Source: UBA2334 sp964396895
Lineage (GTDB): Bacteria > Pseudomonadota > Gammaproteobacteria > Burkholderiales > Burkholderiaceae_C
Assembly (NCBI GenBank): GCA_964396895.1
Contig: CAYNGJ010000003.1
Coordinates: forward strand, 186,001 to 250,000
Length of the DNA: 64,000 nucleotides
Reading direction: 5' to 3'
The notes beneath the pieces are model-generated. The model ran no database searches, was not told where the DNA came from, and saw only the letters and a list, made by a program, of their open reading frames with translations. Made by a program: the position numbers and the translations under genes. Of the stretch, positions 1 through 8,100 are shown one piece after another; the stretch's first letter is position 1; each line of letters opens with the position of its first letter.

Positions 1-606
1 GCCCGTTCCCGCGAGGCCGAGCAGCGCACCGCCGAGGCGCAAAAGGCCCGCGACATGGCGGAGCAGGCCCGTCTTCAGGCCGAGAAAGACCGTGCCGTAG
101 CCGAGCGGGCGCGGCAAGAGGCACAGAAGGCGTCAGCTGACGCTGCCCAGGCACGTCAAACAGCCGAAGCGCAGTTGGCAGCCGCCCAGGCCGCTCAGGC
201 CAAGAGCGCCAAACTGCAAGCCCAGCTGGCTGAGTTGCAGGCCCAGCAGACCGATCGCGGCATGGTGTTGACCCTGGGCGATGTGCTTTTTGACACTGGG
301 CGAGCCGAGCTGAAAGACGGTGCCCTGCGCACCGTGGACCAGTTGGTGGCCTTTTTGAAGGACAACCCCGAGCGCACCCTGGCCATTGAGGGCTACACCG
401 ACTCGGTGGGCAGTGAGGTGTACAACCGAGGCTTGTCACTGCAACGCGCCGACGCGGTCAAAGCCGCCCTCACCCAGCGTGGCGTGGACGCCACCCGCGT
501 CACCACCCAGGGCTTGGGAGAGGCCAGTCCCGTGGCCAGCAACACCACGGCCGAGGGGCGTCAACGCAACCGCCGGGTGGAGATCGTGATCTCCCACACC
601 CGTTGA
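1..606 (+). CDS. OmpA-family cell-envelope protein, 5' end outside the window
   Basis: The reading frame is open from base 1 through the first ATG at 55 to the TGA at 604, so the visible 201 codons are the C-terminal part of a longer gene. The first ~75 visible residues are an Ala/Glu/Gln/Lys-rich helix, probably a periplasmic coiled coil. The last ~110 are an OmpA-like peptidoglycan-binding domain: a VLFDTGRAELK strand, the EGYTDSVGS segment, RADAVKAAL, and the ending GRQRNRRVEIVI. The two arginines near the end and the Asp of TDSVG are typical of diaminopimelate binding. The role is therefore likely non-covalent attachment to the cell wall. Many relatives carry an N-terminal lipoprotein signal and a DUF4398 segment, but that part is not visible here. 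A strong terminator follows. Confidence 0.87.
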   Translation, partial: ARSREAEQRTAEAQKARDMAEQARLQAEKDRAVAERARQEAQKASADAAQARQTAEAQLAAAQAAQAKSAKLQAQLAELQAQQTDRGMVLTLGDVLFDTGRAELKDGALRTVDQLVAFLKDNPERTLAIEGYTDSVGSEVYNRGLSLQRADAVKAALTQRGVDATRVTTQGLGEASPVASNTTAEGRQRNRRVEIVISHTR

Positions 607-655
607 GTCTGGGCTGACGCCGCTCTGCCTCCGGGCCCCGGTCAGGGCCCATCGC

Positions 656-686
656 ACACCGGGCCTGCGCGCCCGGTGTTTTTTTT
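656..686 (+). terminator. Rho-independent terminator after the OmpA-like gene
   Basis: A perfect 9-bp stem (ACACCGGGC paired with GCCCGGTGT) around a 6-base loop is followed directly by a run of T. It lies 50 bases after the OmpA-like stop and 38 bases before the MscS start, so it separates the two transcription units. Confidence 0.93.
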
Positions 687-723
687 GGGAAGATGCAGAA
701 CCTGCTGAACTGGAAAGACAACG

Positions 724-1647
724 ATGCGCGCAGAAGAACTTTGGCAATGGGCCACCGCCTGGCTCTTTTACCCCCTCCTGACCCTGGGTGGCACCACGCT
801 CAGCTTGGCCACCCTGGTCCTGGCCATGCTGTTCCTGGTGGGCATCTGGTGGTTGGCCAGCTTGGTGGAGCGGGCGCTGGTGCGGGTGGTGCAGCGGCGA
901 GGCACGGTGCACAACCAAGCCAGCATGCACGTGCTCAGCCGCCTGCTGCGTTACTTCATTTGGCTGGTGGGTACCTTTGTCGGCCTGAACCTCATGGGCA
1001 TAGACCTGACAGGCGTGGCCCTGCTGGGCAGTGCCTTTGCGGTGGGTCTGGGTTTTGGTTTGCAGAACATCTTCAGCAACTTTGTGTCGGGTGTCATCAT
1101 CTTGCTGGAGCGCAGCCTCAAGGTCGGGGACTTTGTGGACCTGCAATCGGGTGTGCGTGGGGTGGTGCGCGAAATTGCCATGCGCTACACCCGCGTCACC
1201 ACCAACGATGCGGTTGATGTGCTGGTGCCCAATGCCGAGTTCATCAACGGGCGCGTCACCAACTGGACGTTTGACGACGCCTTTCGCCGCCTGCGCGTGC
1301 CTTTTGGCGTCGCCTATGGCACCGACAAGGAGCGGGTGCGCGAGGCTGGCATTGCCGCCGCCGTGAAGGTGTCCGGTGTGCTGCATTCGGAGGGGCGGCA
1401 ACCCACGGTGTGGCTGGTGGCCTACGGCGACAGCTCGGTCAACTACGAGTTGGTGGTGTGGGCCGAGCACTCGCTGACCACGGCGCCCGCTTCTGCGCAC
1501 GCCAAGCTGATGTGGGCGCTGGACGACGAGTTGCACGCCCGTGGCATTGAAATTCCCTTTCCCCAGCGCGACTTGCATCTGCGCTCGGGCTCCCTCACCG
1601 TGCGCATGGCGCCCGGTGAGGCCACTGGTACGGTGTCTGTACCATGA
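724..1647 (+). CDS. MscS-family small-conductance mechanosensitive channel
   Basis: This 307-residue protein would act in the inner membrane as a tension-gated pore that releases solutes on osmotic downshock. Three hydrophobic segments lie at about residues 16-45, 70-92 and 98-125. The third is Gly/Ala-rich (GSAFAVGLGFGLQNIFSN), as expected for the pore-lining TM3 of MscS. The soluble beta domain follows, with the GDFVDLQSGVRGVVREI and VLVPNAEFINGRVTNW stretches that are characteristic of the family. The length fits E. coli MscS (286 aa). GGAAAG lies just upstream of the start. The stop overlaps the next start (ATGA at 1644), implying co-translation with the anion transporter. Confidence 0.9.
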   Translation: MRAEELWQWATAWLFYPLLTLGGTTLSLATLVLAMLFLVGIWWLASLVERALVRVVQRRGTVHNQASMHVLSRLLRYFIWLVGTFVGLNLMGIDLTGVALLGSAFAVGLGFGLQNIFSNFVSGVIILLERSLKVGDFVDLQSGVRGVVREIAMRYTRVTTNDAVDVLVPNAEFINGRVTNWTFDDAFRRLRVPFGVAYGTDKERVREAGIAAAVKVSGVLHSEGRQPTVWLVAYGDSSVNYELVVWAEHSLTTAPASAHAKLMWALDDELHARGIEIPFPQRDLHLRSGSLTVRMAPGEATGTVSVP

Positions 1648-3473
1648 ACCAAGACCAGGTGTTCATCCTCGGCATCCTCGCCGTCACGGTGGGTCTGTTC
1701 CTGTGGGGGCGTTGGCGGCACGACATCGTGGCCACTGCCGCACTGCTGGCCTGCGTGCTGGCAGGCCTGCTGCCCGCTGAGCAGGCGTTTGCGGGCTTCG
1801 GGCACCCGGCGGTCATCACGGTGGCCTGTGTCCTGGTGCTCAGCCGTGGGCTACAGGCCACCGGAGCGGTGGACGTGTTGGCCCGTCACGCCCTGCCAGC
1901 CAGCGCCGGACCGATCTGGAGCATGACCGCCCTGATCGGGCTGGGGGCTGTGCTGTCGGGCTTCATGAACAACGTGGGCGCCATGGCCTTGCTCATGCCC
2001 GTGGCCATTCAGTTGGCCAAGCGGCTGGGGCTGCCGCCGGGGCAATTGCTCATGCCGCTGGCTTTCGGCACCATTTTGGGTGGCATGACCACGCTCATCG
2101 GCACGCCACCCAACCTCATCGTGTCGGGTTTTCGGGCGCAACACGGTGCGGGCAGCTACGGCATGTTTGACTTCACCCCCGTGGGTCTGGCCGTGGCGCT
2201 GGCTGGGGTGGCGTTTGTGGTGCTGGTGGGCTGGCGGCTGGTGCCCGCCCGCAAGCAGGTCGGCATGGACGGCTTCGAGGCCGGTGCCTATCTGACCGAG
2301 GCCCGCGTGTCCGAAGGCAGCAAATCCGTCGGCAAAACGTTGCGGGACATTGAGCATTCGCTGGAATCCGCCGGTGCCCAGGTGGTGGGTCTGGTGCGCC
2401 ACGAACTGCGCATGATTGCCCCCAATCCGTGGCGCAAGGTTCTGGCCGGGGACATCCTGGTCATCGAGGCGGAAGCCGAGGCCCTCGCCAACGTGCTCAG
2501 CGAGCTGGGTCTGAAGCTGGAAGAGGCCCAACGCCCGCGCGAGAAGGACCCGGCAGCTGCCGCTGACACGCAGACCCCAGAAAACGCCGAAACGCCAGAC
2601 ACCGCCGACACCCATGCCGAGGTGGTGCTGACGGAGCTGGCCATGTTGCCCGGCTCCGTGCTGGCGGGGCGTTCGGCCAGCGACATGCTGTTGCGCACGC
2701 GCTACGGCATTAACCTGCTGGCCGTGTCGCGCCAGGGGCGGCGCTCGCTGGTGCGCCTGCGCTCCATGGCCCTGCAGCCGGGTGACCTGTTGCTGATGCA
2801 AGGGCCGCCCGACGCAATTGCCGAATTCGCCGCCGATGCCGGCTGTGTGCCACTGGCCGCGCGCGAGTTGCGCATCCCCAACCCGCGCAAGGCTTGGCTG
2901 GCGGGCGGCATCATGGCTTTGGCGGTGGGGGGCGCTGCCTTCGGCCTGTTGCCAGCGGCCATTTCATTTGCCTGTGGTGTGCTGGCCAGCATGGTGTTGC
3001 GCACCGTTCCCCCCCGTGCCGTGTACGGCGCGGTGGACTGGCCGGTGGTGGTGCTGCTGGCCGCGCTCATCCCGGTGGCGGGGGCGCTGGAGTCCACCGG
3101 CACGGCCAAGGTGATTGCCCGCCTGCTGCTGGAGCACGTGGCCCAGGGCCATGCGGTGGTGGGGCTGACGCTCATTCTGGTGGTCACCATGTTTTTGTCC
3201 GACCTCATGAACAACGCCGCCACCGCCGCGGTCATGTGCCCCATCGCACTGGGCACGGCGGCGGCACTGGGCGTGAGCCCCGACGCCTTTCTGATGGCCG
3301 TGGCCATTGGGGCATCCTGTGCGTTTCTCACCCCCATCGGGCACCAGAACAACATCCTGATTCTGGGGCCAGGGGGCTTCCGATTCGGTGACTACTGGCG
3401 CCTCGGGCTGCCGCTGGAGCTGCTGGTGGTGCTCATCAGCGTGCCGCTGCTGCTGGTGGTCTGGCCCCTTTGA
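1644..3473 (+). CDS. DASS/SLC13-type anion transporter with two RCK_C (TrkA_C) domains
   Basis: A 609-residue membrane protein of the divalent anion:Na+ symporter family, with likely substrates sulfate or dicarboxylates. About five hydrophobic segments occupy residues 1-200 and a second set lies at about 410-609. The two halves share the inverted-repeat signatures FMNNVGAMALLMPVA with GTPPNLIVSG, and DLMNNAATAAVMCPIA with LTPIGHQNN. Between them, at about 215-405, lie two soluble RCK_C domains separated by a Pro/Ala/Thr-rich linker, an arrangement also seen in E. coli YfbS. The exact anion cannot be read from the sequence. It overlaps the MscS gene by four bases and is followed at once by mgtE, so the three probably form one operon. 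Confidence 0.88.
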   Translation: MNQDQVFILGILAVTVGLFLWGRWRHDIVATAALLACVLAGLLPAEQAFAGFGHPAVITVACVLVLSRGLQATGAVDVLARHALPASAGPIWSMTALIGLGAVLSGFMNNVGAMALLMPVAIQLAKRLGLPPGQLLMPLAFGTILGGMTTLIGTPPNLIVSGFRAQHGAGSYGMFDFTPVGLAVALAGVAFVVLVGWRLVPARKQVGMDGFEAGAYLTEARVSEGSKSVGKTLRDIEHSLESAGAQVVGLVRHELRMIAPNPWRKVLAGDILVIEAEAEALANVLSELGLKLEEAQRPREKDPAAAADTQTPENAETPDTADTHAEVVLTELAMLPGSVLAGRSASDMLLRTRYGINLLAVSRQGRRSLVRLRSMALQPGDLLLMQGPPDAIAEFAADAGCVPLAARELRIPNPRKAWLAGGIMALAVGGAAFGLLPAAISFACGVLASMVLRTVPPRAVYGAVDWPVVVLLAALIPVAGALESTGTAKVIARLLLEHVAQGHAVVGLTLILVVTMFLSDLMNNAATAAVMCPIALGTAAALGVSPDAFLMAVAIGASCAFLTPIGHQNNILILGPGGFRFGDYWRLGLPLELLVVLISVPLLLVVWPL

Positions 3474-3484
3474 TCCCTTCGCCC

Positions 3485-5098
3485 ATGGACACCACCCCCA
3501 CCCGCCCTCTCACCGACAGCGAGCTGATTGCCCAGGCCTTGGCCGACGGCAAAAACAAGCGCGTGCGCAAACTGCTGCAGCGCCTGCACCCCGCCAAGGT
3601 GGCGGCCCTGTTGGAGCGGCTGGAGCCCCCGCTGCGCAGCGCCCTGTGGCAGCAGGTGGATGCCGCGCTGGAGGGGCGCATCCTCGCCCACCTCAACCCC
3701 GCGCTGCGCGTGCAAATGGCGGGCGAGTCGCTGGAGGCGGCCGGTGTCAGCGCTGTCGCACCCGATGCGGCCAACCAGCTCGACGCCGTGCGGCGTGCCC
3801 TGGGGCAGGGCCGTTTGAAGCGCGTGGGCAAAATCCTGGCCCGCATGCACCCGGCCAAGATCGCGGGTTTGCTGGAGGCGCTGCCCCCCACGGAGCGCCT
3901 GGCGCTCTGGAGCATGGTGGAGACCGAGCGCACCGGCAAAGTGCTCACCTACCTGCACGATGAAATCCGCAACGCCCTGGCGCTGGACCTGGACCTGGAC
4001 GAGCTGGTGGCCGCCGCCCAGCACCTGGAGCTGGACGACCTGGTGGACCTGATCCAGCACCTGCCCGGCGGGCTGGGTGGTCAGCTGCTGCAGGCCACCA
4101 GCGGCACCCGGCGTGAGCAGCTGGAGTCCATGCTGTCCTACCCCGAGGACTCGGCCGGTGGCCTGATGAACGCCGACGCCATCGCGGTGCGCGCCGACGT
4201 GAAGGTGGGCACCGTGCTGCGCTACCTGCGCCTGCTGGAAACCTTGCCGCCGCAAACCGACATGCTCATGGTGGTGGACCGCCAGGGCCTGTACCAGGGG
4301 GCGCTGCGCCTCAGTTCCCTGGTCACGGCGGACCTGACTTTGCGCGTGACCGATGTGATGCACACCGACGTGACCGGCATTCCCGTGGACACCGAGAGCC
4401 TCGACGTGGCCCGCCTGTTCCAGGACCTCGACCTGTTGTCCGCCCCGGTGGTGGACGGTCAGCAGCGCCTGCTGGGTCGCATCACCGTGGATGATGTGGT
4501 GGACCTCATACGCGAAGACTCCGACCGCTCCCTGATGCACATGGCCGGCCTGGACGACGAGGCCGACATGTTCGCCCCCGTGCTGGTCAGCTCACGGCGG
4601 CGGGCGGTGTGGCTGGGCATCAACCTGGTCACGGCCTTCCTGGCGGCGTGGGTCATTGGCCGCTTCGAGGCCACGCTGGCGCAGTTGGTGGCCTTGGCCG
4701 TGCTCATGCCCATTGTGGCCAGCATGGGGGGCATCGCCGGCAGCCAGACCCTCACCCTGGTGATCCGTGGCCTGGCCATGGGCCAGATACAGAAGGGCAA
4801 CATGCGCATCCTGCTCAACCGGGAGGTGGGTATTTCGCTGCTCAACGGGGCCTTGTGGGCTGTGGTCATCGCCCTGCTGGTCGTGGCCTGGTTCGGTGAC
4901 TGGGGGCTGGGTGGCGTGTTGGGCGTGGCCATTTTCATCAACCTGCTCTGTGCGGCGCTGGCTGGGGTGACCATTCCGCTGCTGCTGGACCGCCTGGGCA
5001 TTGACCCCGCGCTGGCGGGCAGCGTCATCCTGACCACCGTGACCGACGTGATCGGGTTTTTCGCCTTTCTGGGCCTGGCCACCGTCTGGCTGCTCTGA
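3485..5098 (+). CDS. mgtE: MgtE-type Mg2+ transporter with an extended N-terminal domain
   Basis: Mg2+ channel/transporter of the inner membrane. The order is a superhelical MgtE_N region, a CBS pair at about residues 200-330 (DSAGGLMN, then VTDVMHTDV and SAPVVD), and a five-helix pore domain from about 350 with the conserved PIVASMGGIAGSQ segment and DPALAGSVILTTVTDVIGF near the end. The protein is about 537 residues against ~450 for the Thermus enzyme. The excess is N-terminal, where two similar blocks (LLQRLHPAKVAALLERL and ILARMHPAKIAGLLEAL) follow each other about 80 residues apart. I chose ATG 3485. A TTG at 3470 overlapping the upstream stop would add five residues, and neither has a clear ribosome site. 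Confidence 0.92.
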   Translation: MDTTPTRPLTDSELIAQALADGKNKRVRKLLQRLHPAKVAALLERLEPPLRSALWQQVDAALEGRILAHLNPALRVQMAGESLEAAGVSAVAPDAANQLDAVRRALGQGRLKRVGKILARMHPAKIAGLLEALPPTERLALWSMVETERTGKVLTYLHDEIRNALALDLDLDELVAAAQHLELDDLVDLIQHLPGGLGGQLLQATSGTRREQLESMLSYPEDSAGGLMNADAIAVRADVKVGTVLRYLRLLETLPPQTDMLMVVDRQGLYQGALRLSSLVTADLTLRVTDVMHTDVTGIPVDTESLDVARLFQDLDLLSAPVVDGQQRLLGRITVDDVVDLIREDSDRSLMHMAGLDDEADMFAPVLVSSRRRAVWLGINLVTAFLAAWVIGRFEATLAQLVALAVLMPIVASMGGIAGSQTLTLVIRGLAMGQIQKGNMRILLNREVGISLLNGALWAVVIALLVVAWFGDWGLGGVLGVAIFINLLCAALAGVTIPLLLDRLGIDPALAGSVILTTVTDVIGFFAFLGLATVWLL

Positions 5099-5100
5099 AG

Positions 5101-5125
5101 CCCCCGTCCCGACGAGGGACCGGGG
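5101..5125 (+). terminator. GC-rich hairpin after mgtE, possible weak terminator
   Basis: CCCCCGTCCC and GGGACCGGGG can pair with one mismatch around a 5-base loop, three bases after the mgtE stop. There is no T-tract, so termination is uncertain. It lies in the 67-base gap before uvrA, in which I see no SOS (CTG-N10-CAG) box. Confidence 0.4.
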
Positions 5126-5165
5126 CGCTCCGTAGAATGTTTGGCTCCTTGTTTGGGGCCACTCC

Positions 5166-8100
5166 ATGTCTGCTTCGCACCCTCCGTCCCGTTCCGCCTC
5201 TGCCGACCACGGCACCGATGAGCAGGGCCTCATCCGCATCCGGGGCGCCCGCCAGCACAACCTGAAGGGCGTGGACCTGGACATCCGCACCGCCGAGCTG
5301 ACCGTGGTCACCGGCCCCAGCGGCTCCGGCAAATCCAGCCTGGTGTTCGACACCCTGTTTGCCGAAGGCCAGCGCCGCTATGTGGAGACCTTCAGCGCCT
5401 ACGCCCGCCAGTTTCTGGACCGCATGGACAAACCCGCCGTGGACCGGGTGGACGGCGTGCCCCCCGCCATCGCCATCGACCAGACCAACCCCGTGCGCAG
5501 CTCGCGCTCCACCGTGGGCACCATGACCGAGCTGAACGACCACCTCAAGCTGCTGTTTGCGCGCGGTGCCCAGCTGTTCGACCAGGTCACCGCCCAGCCC
5601 GTGCAGCACGACAGCGCCGAGACCATCATGGCCGAGCTGCAACGCCGCGTCAGCGCCGCCACCGTGGACGGCGTCGAGCCCCGGCTGGTGGTGACCTTTC
5701 CGGTGACGCTGCCCGCCGACACCACCGCCAACGATGTGGAGGCGTGGCTGGCCGCCAGCGGCTACACCCGCGTGCAAGCCGAGCGCGTGGTCACGGTGGA
5801 GGCCGACCCCGAGGTCAAAGAAGCCAAAAAGTCAGGCAAAAAAACAGCAGCTAAGAAGTCAATATCATCAAGCGCTGGAGGGCTAAAAAGCTTAAAAATC
5901 ATCGATGTGGTGGCCGACCGCTTCCGTGTGGGGTCGGTGGAGCCCGCTCGGGTGATGGAAGCGTTGGAAGTGTCGCTGCGCCGGGGCCACGGCCAGGTGC
6001 GGGTGTACGCCTTGCCGGTGGGCGGTGCAGCCCCGCAGGCCGAGGCGCTGGCCGACGCTGCCGTGTCCGCTGCGCCCGACGTCTGGGCTTTCTCGGCTGC
6101 GCTGCACTGCCCCGACAGTGGCCTGAGCTACGCCGCCCCCACGCCCTCGCTGTTCAGCTTCAACTCGGCGCTGGGCGCGTGCGATGTCTGCCGGGGTTTT
6201 GGCCGGGTCATCGGGGTGGACCACGGCTTGGTCATCCCCGACCAACGGCTGACCCTGCGCGCCGGGGCCATCAAGCCCATGCAAACCCCCGCCTGGAAAG
6301 AATGCCAGGACGACCTGATGCGCCACGCCGAGGCCGCAGGCATTCCCCGCGACACACCGTGGAACAAGCTCACGCCCGCGCAGCAGCAGTGGGTGATGGG
6401 CGGCAGCCCCGAGTGGAACGGCAAATGGAACCAGAGCTGGTACGGCGTGGCGCGCTTCTTCGAATACCTGGAGACCAAGGCCTACAAAATGCACATCCGG
6501 GTGCTGCTGTCCAAATACCGCAGCTACACCGAATGCCCCAGCTGCCACGGCGCCCGCCTGAAAACCGAGAGTCTGCTGTGGCGCATGGGCACGAAGGCCC
6601 AGGCCGACTCGGCACTGCCCCCGGCCTTGCGCTTTTTGCCTGCGGGGGTGGCGTGGAGCCGGGAGCAACTGGAATCCCTGCCGGGCTTGGGGCTGCACGA
6701 CTTGATGCAGCTGCCCATTGCGCGGCTGCGGTCATTTTTTGAGGCGTTGCAGGTTTCTTTGGGTGATGTTTCTTCGCACGCTGCGCCGCCAAGGGGTGAA
6801 CCGCCCTCCGCACACTGCGAGCAGAGATTGTCGGGCGGCTCACCCCTTGCCGGCGCGGATTTGGGCTCACCCACCCGCAGCGCAGCGGGACGGTCGGGGG
6901 TGGGGGGCGACGATTTCTGCTCGCAGTATCAGGATCCCCCCATACCCGATCGTCCCACCACCCACCAAGGCAGCCAAGGCGAAGCCAACACACCGCACAC
7001 CAAACCCACCGGCGAGGCCCGCGCCCTCGACCTGCTGTTCGACGAAATCAACACCCGCCTCAAATACCTGTGCGACGTGGGCCTGCACTACCTCACGCTG
7101 GACCGGCAAAGCCGCACCCTCAGCGGTGGCGAGGTGCAGCGCATCAACCTCACCACCGCGCTGGGCACCAGCCTGGTCAACACCCTGTTTGTGCTGGACG
7201 AGCCCAGCATCGGCCTGCACCCGCGCGACATGGACCGCATCAACGTCGCCATGCGCCGCCTCGTGAATGCCGGCAACACACTGGTGGTGGTCGAGCACGA
7301 TCCGGCCGTCATGCTCAGTGCCGACCGCCTCATCGACATGGGGCCCGGCCCCGGCGAGCGCGGCGGGCACATCGTGTTTGACGGCACACCGGCGGACATT
7401 CGCCACGCCGACACCCTCACCGGCGCCTACCTGGGCGGGCGCAAACAGGTGGGCTTTGGCTTCAAACGCATGGTGGCCGAATCCACGCCCCGCCTGATAC
7501 TGGAAGGCGCGCGCGAACACAACCTGCAGCACGTGTCGGTGGAGTTTCCGTTGCAGCGCATGGTGTGCGTCACGGGCGTGAGCGGCTCGGGTAAATCCAC
7601 CCTCATCCAAGACATATTGGCCCCGGCCCTGTTGCGCCATTTCGGTAAAACCACCGATGCGCCCGGCGCGCACGACCGCCTGCTGGGCGCGGAGCAACTG
7701 GCCGACGTGGTGTTTGTGGACCAGTCGCCCATCGGCAAAACCGCCCGCTCCAACCCCGTGAGCTACGTGGGCGCGTGGGACGCCATCCGCACCCTGTTCG
7801 CGCTGGCGCCACTCGCGCAGCAGCGCGGCTACACCGGCAGCAAGTTCAGCTTCAACAGCGGCGACGGGCGCTGCCCCACCTGCGGTGGCTCGGGCTTTGA
7901 GCACGTCGAAATGCAATTTTTGAGCGATGTGTACCTGCGCTGCCCCGACTGCGACGGCCAGCGCTACCGGCCCGAGGTGCTGGAGGTGCGCATTGAGCGG
8001 GCGCGGTTGCTGCCAGCGGCCCAACCGGGGGCCACGCCCGCCCACGAAATGGTGTCCATGAACGTGGCCGACGTGCTCAACCTCACCGTGAGCGAGGCCG

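Noticed and set aside
436..1578. Open frame antisense to the OmpA and MscS genes
   Set aside because: Crosses a clear terminator and two well-supported genes, with no recognisable protein feature.
5099..5165. SOS (LexA) operator upstream of uvrA
   Set aside because: No CTG-N10-CAG or CTGT-N8-ACAG match in the 67 bases.
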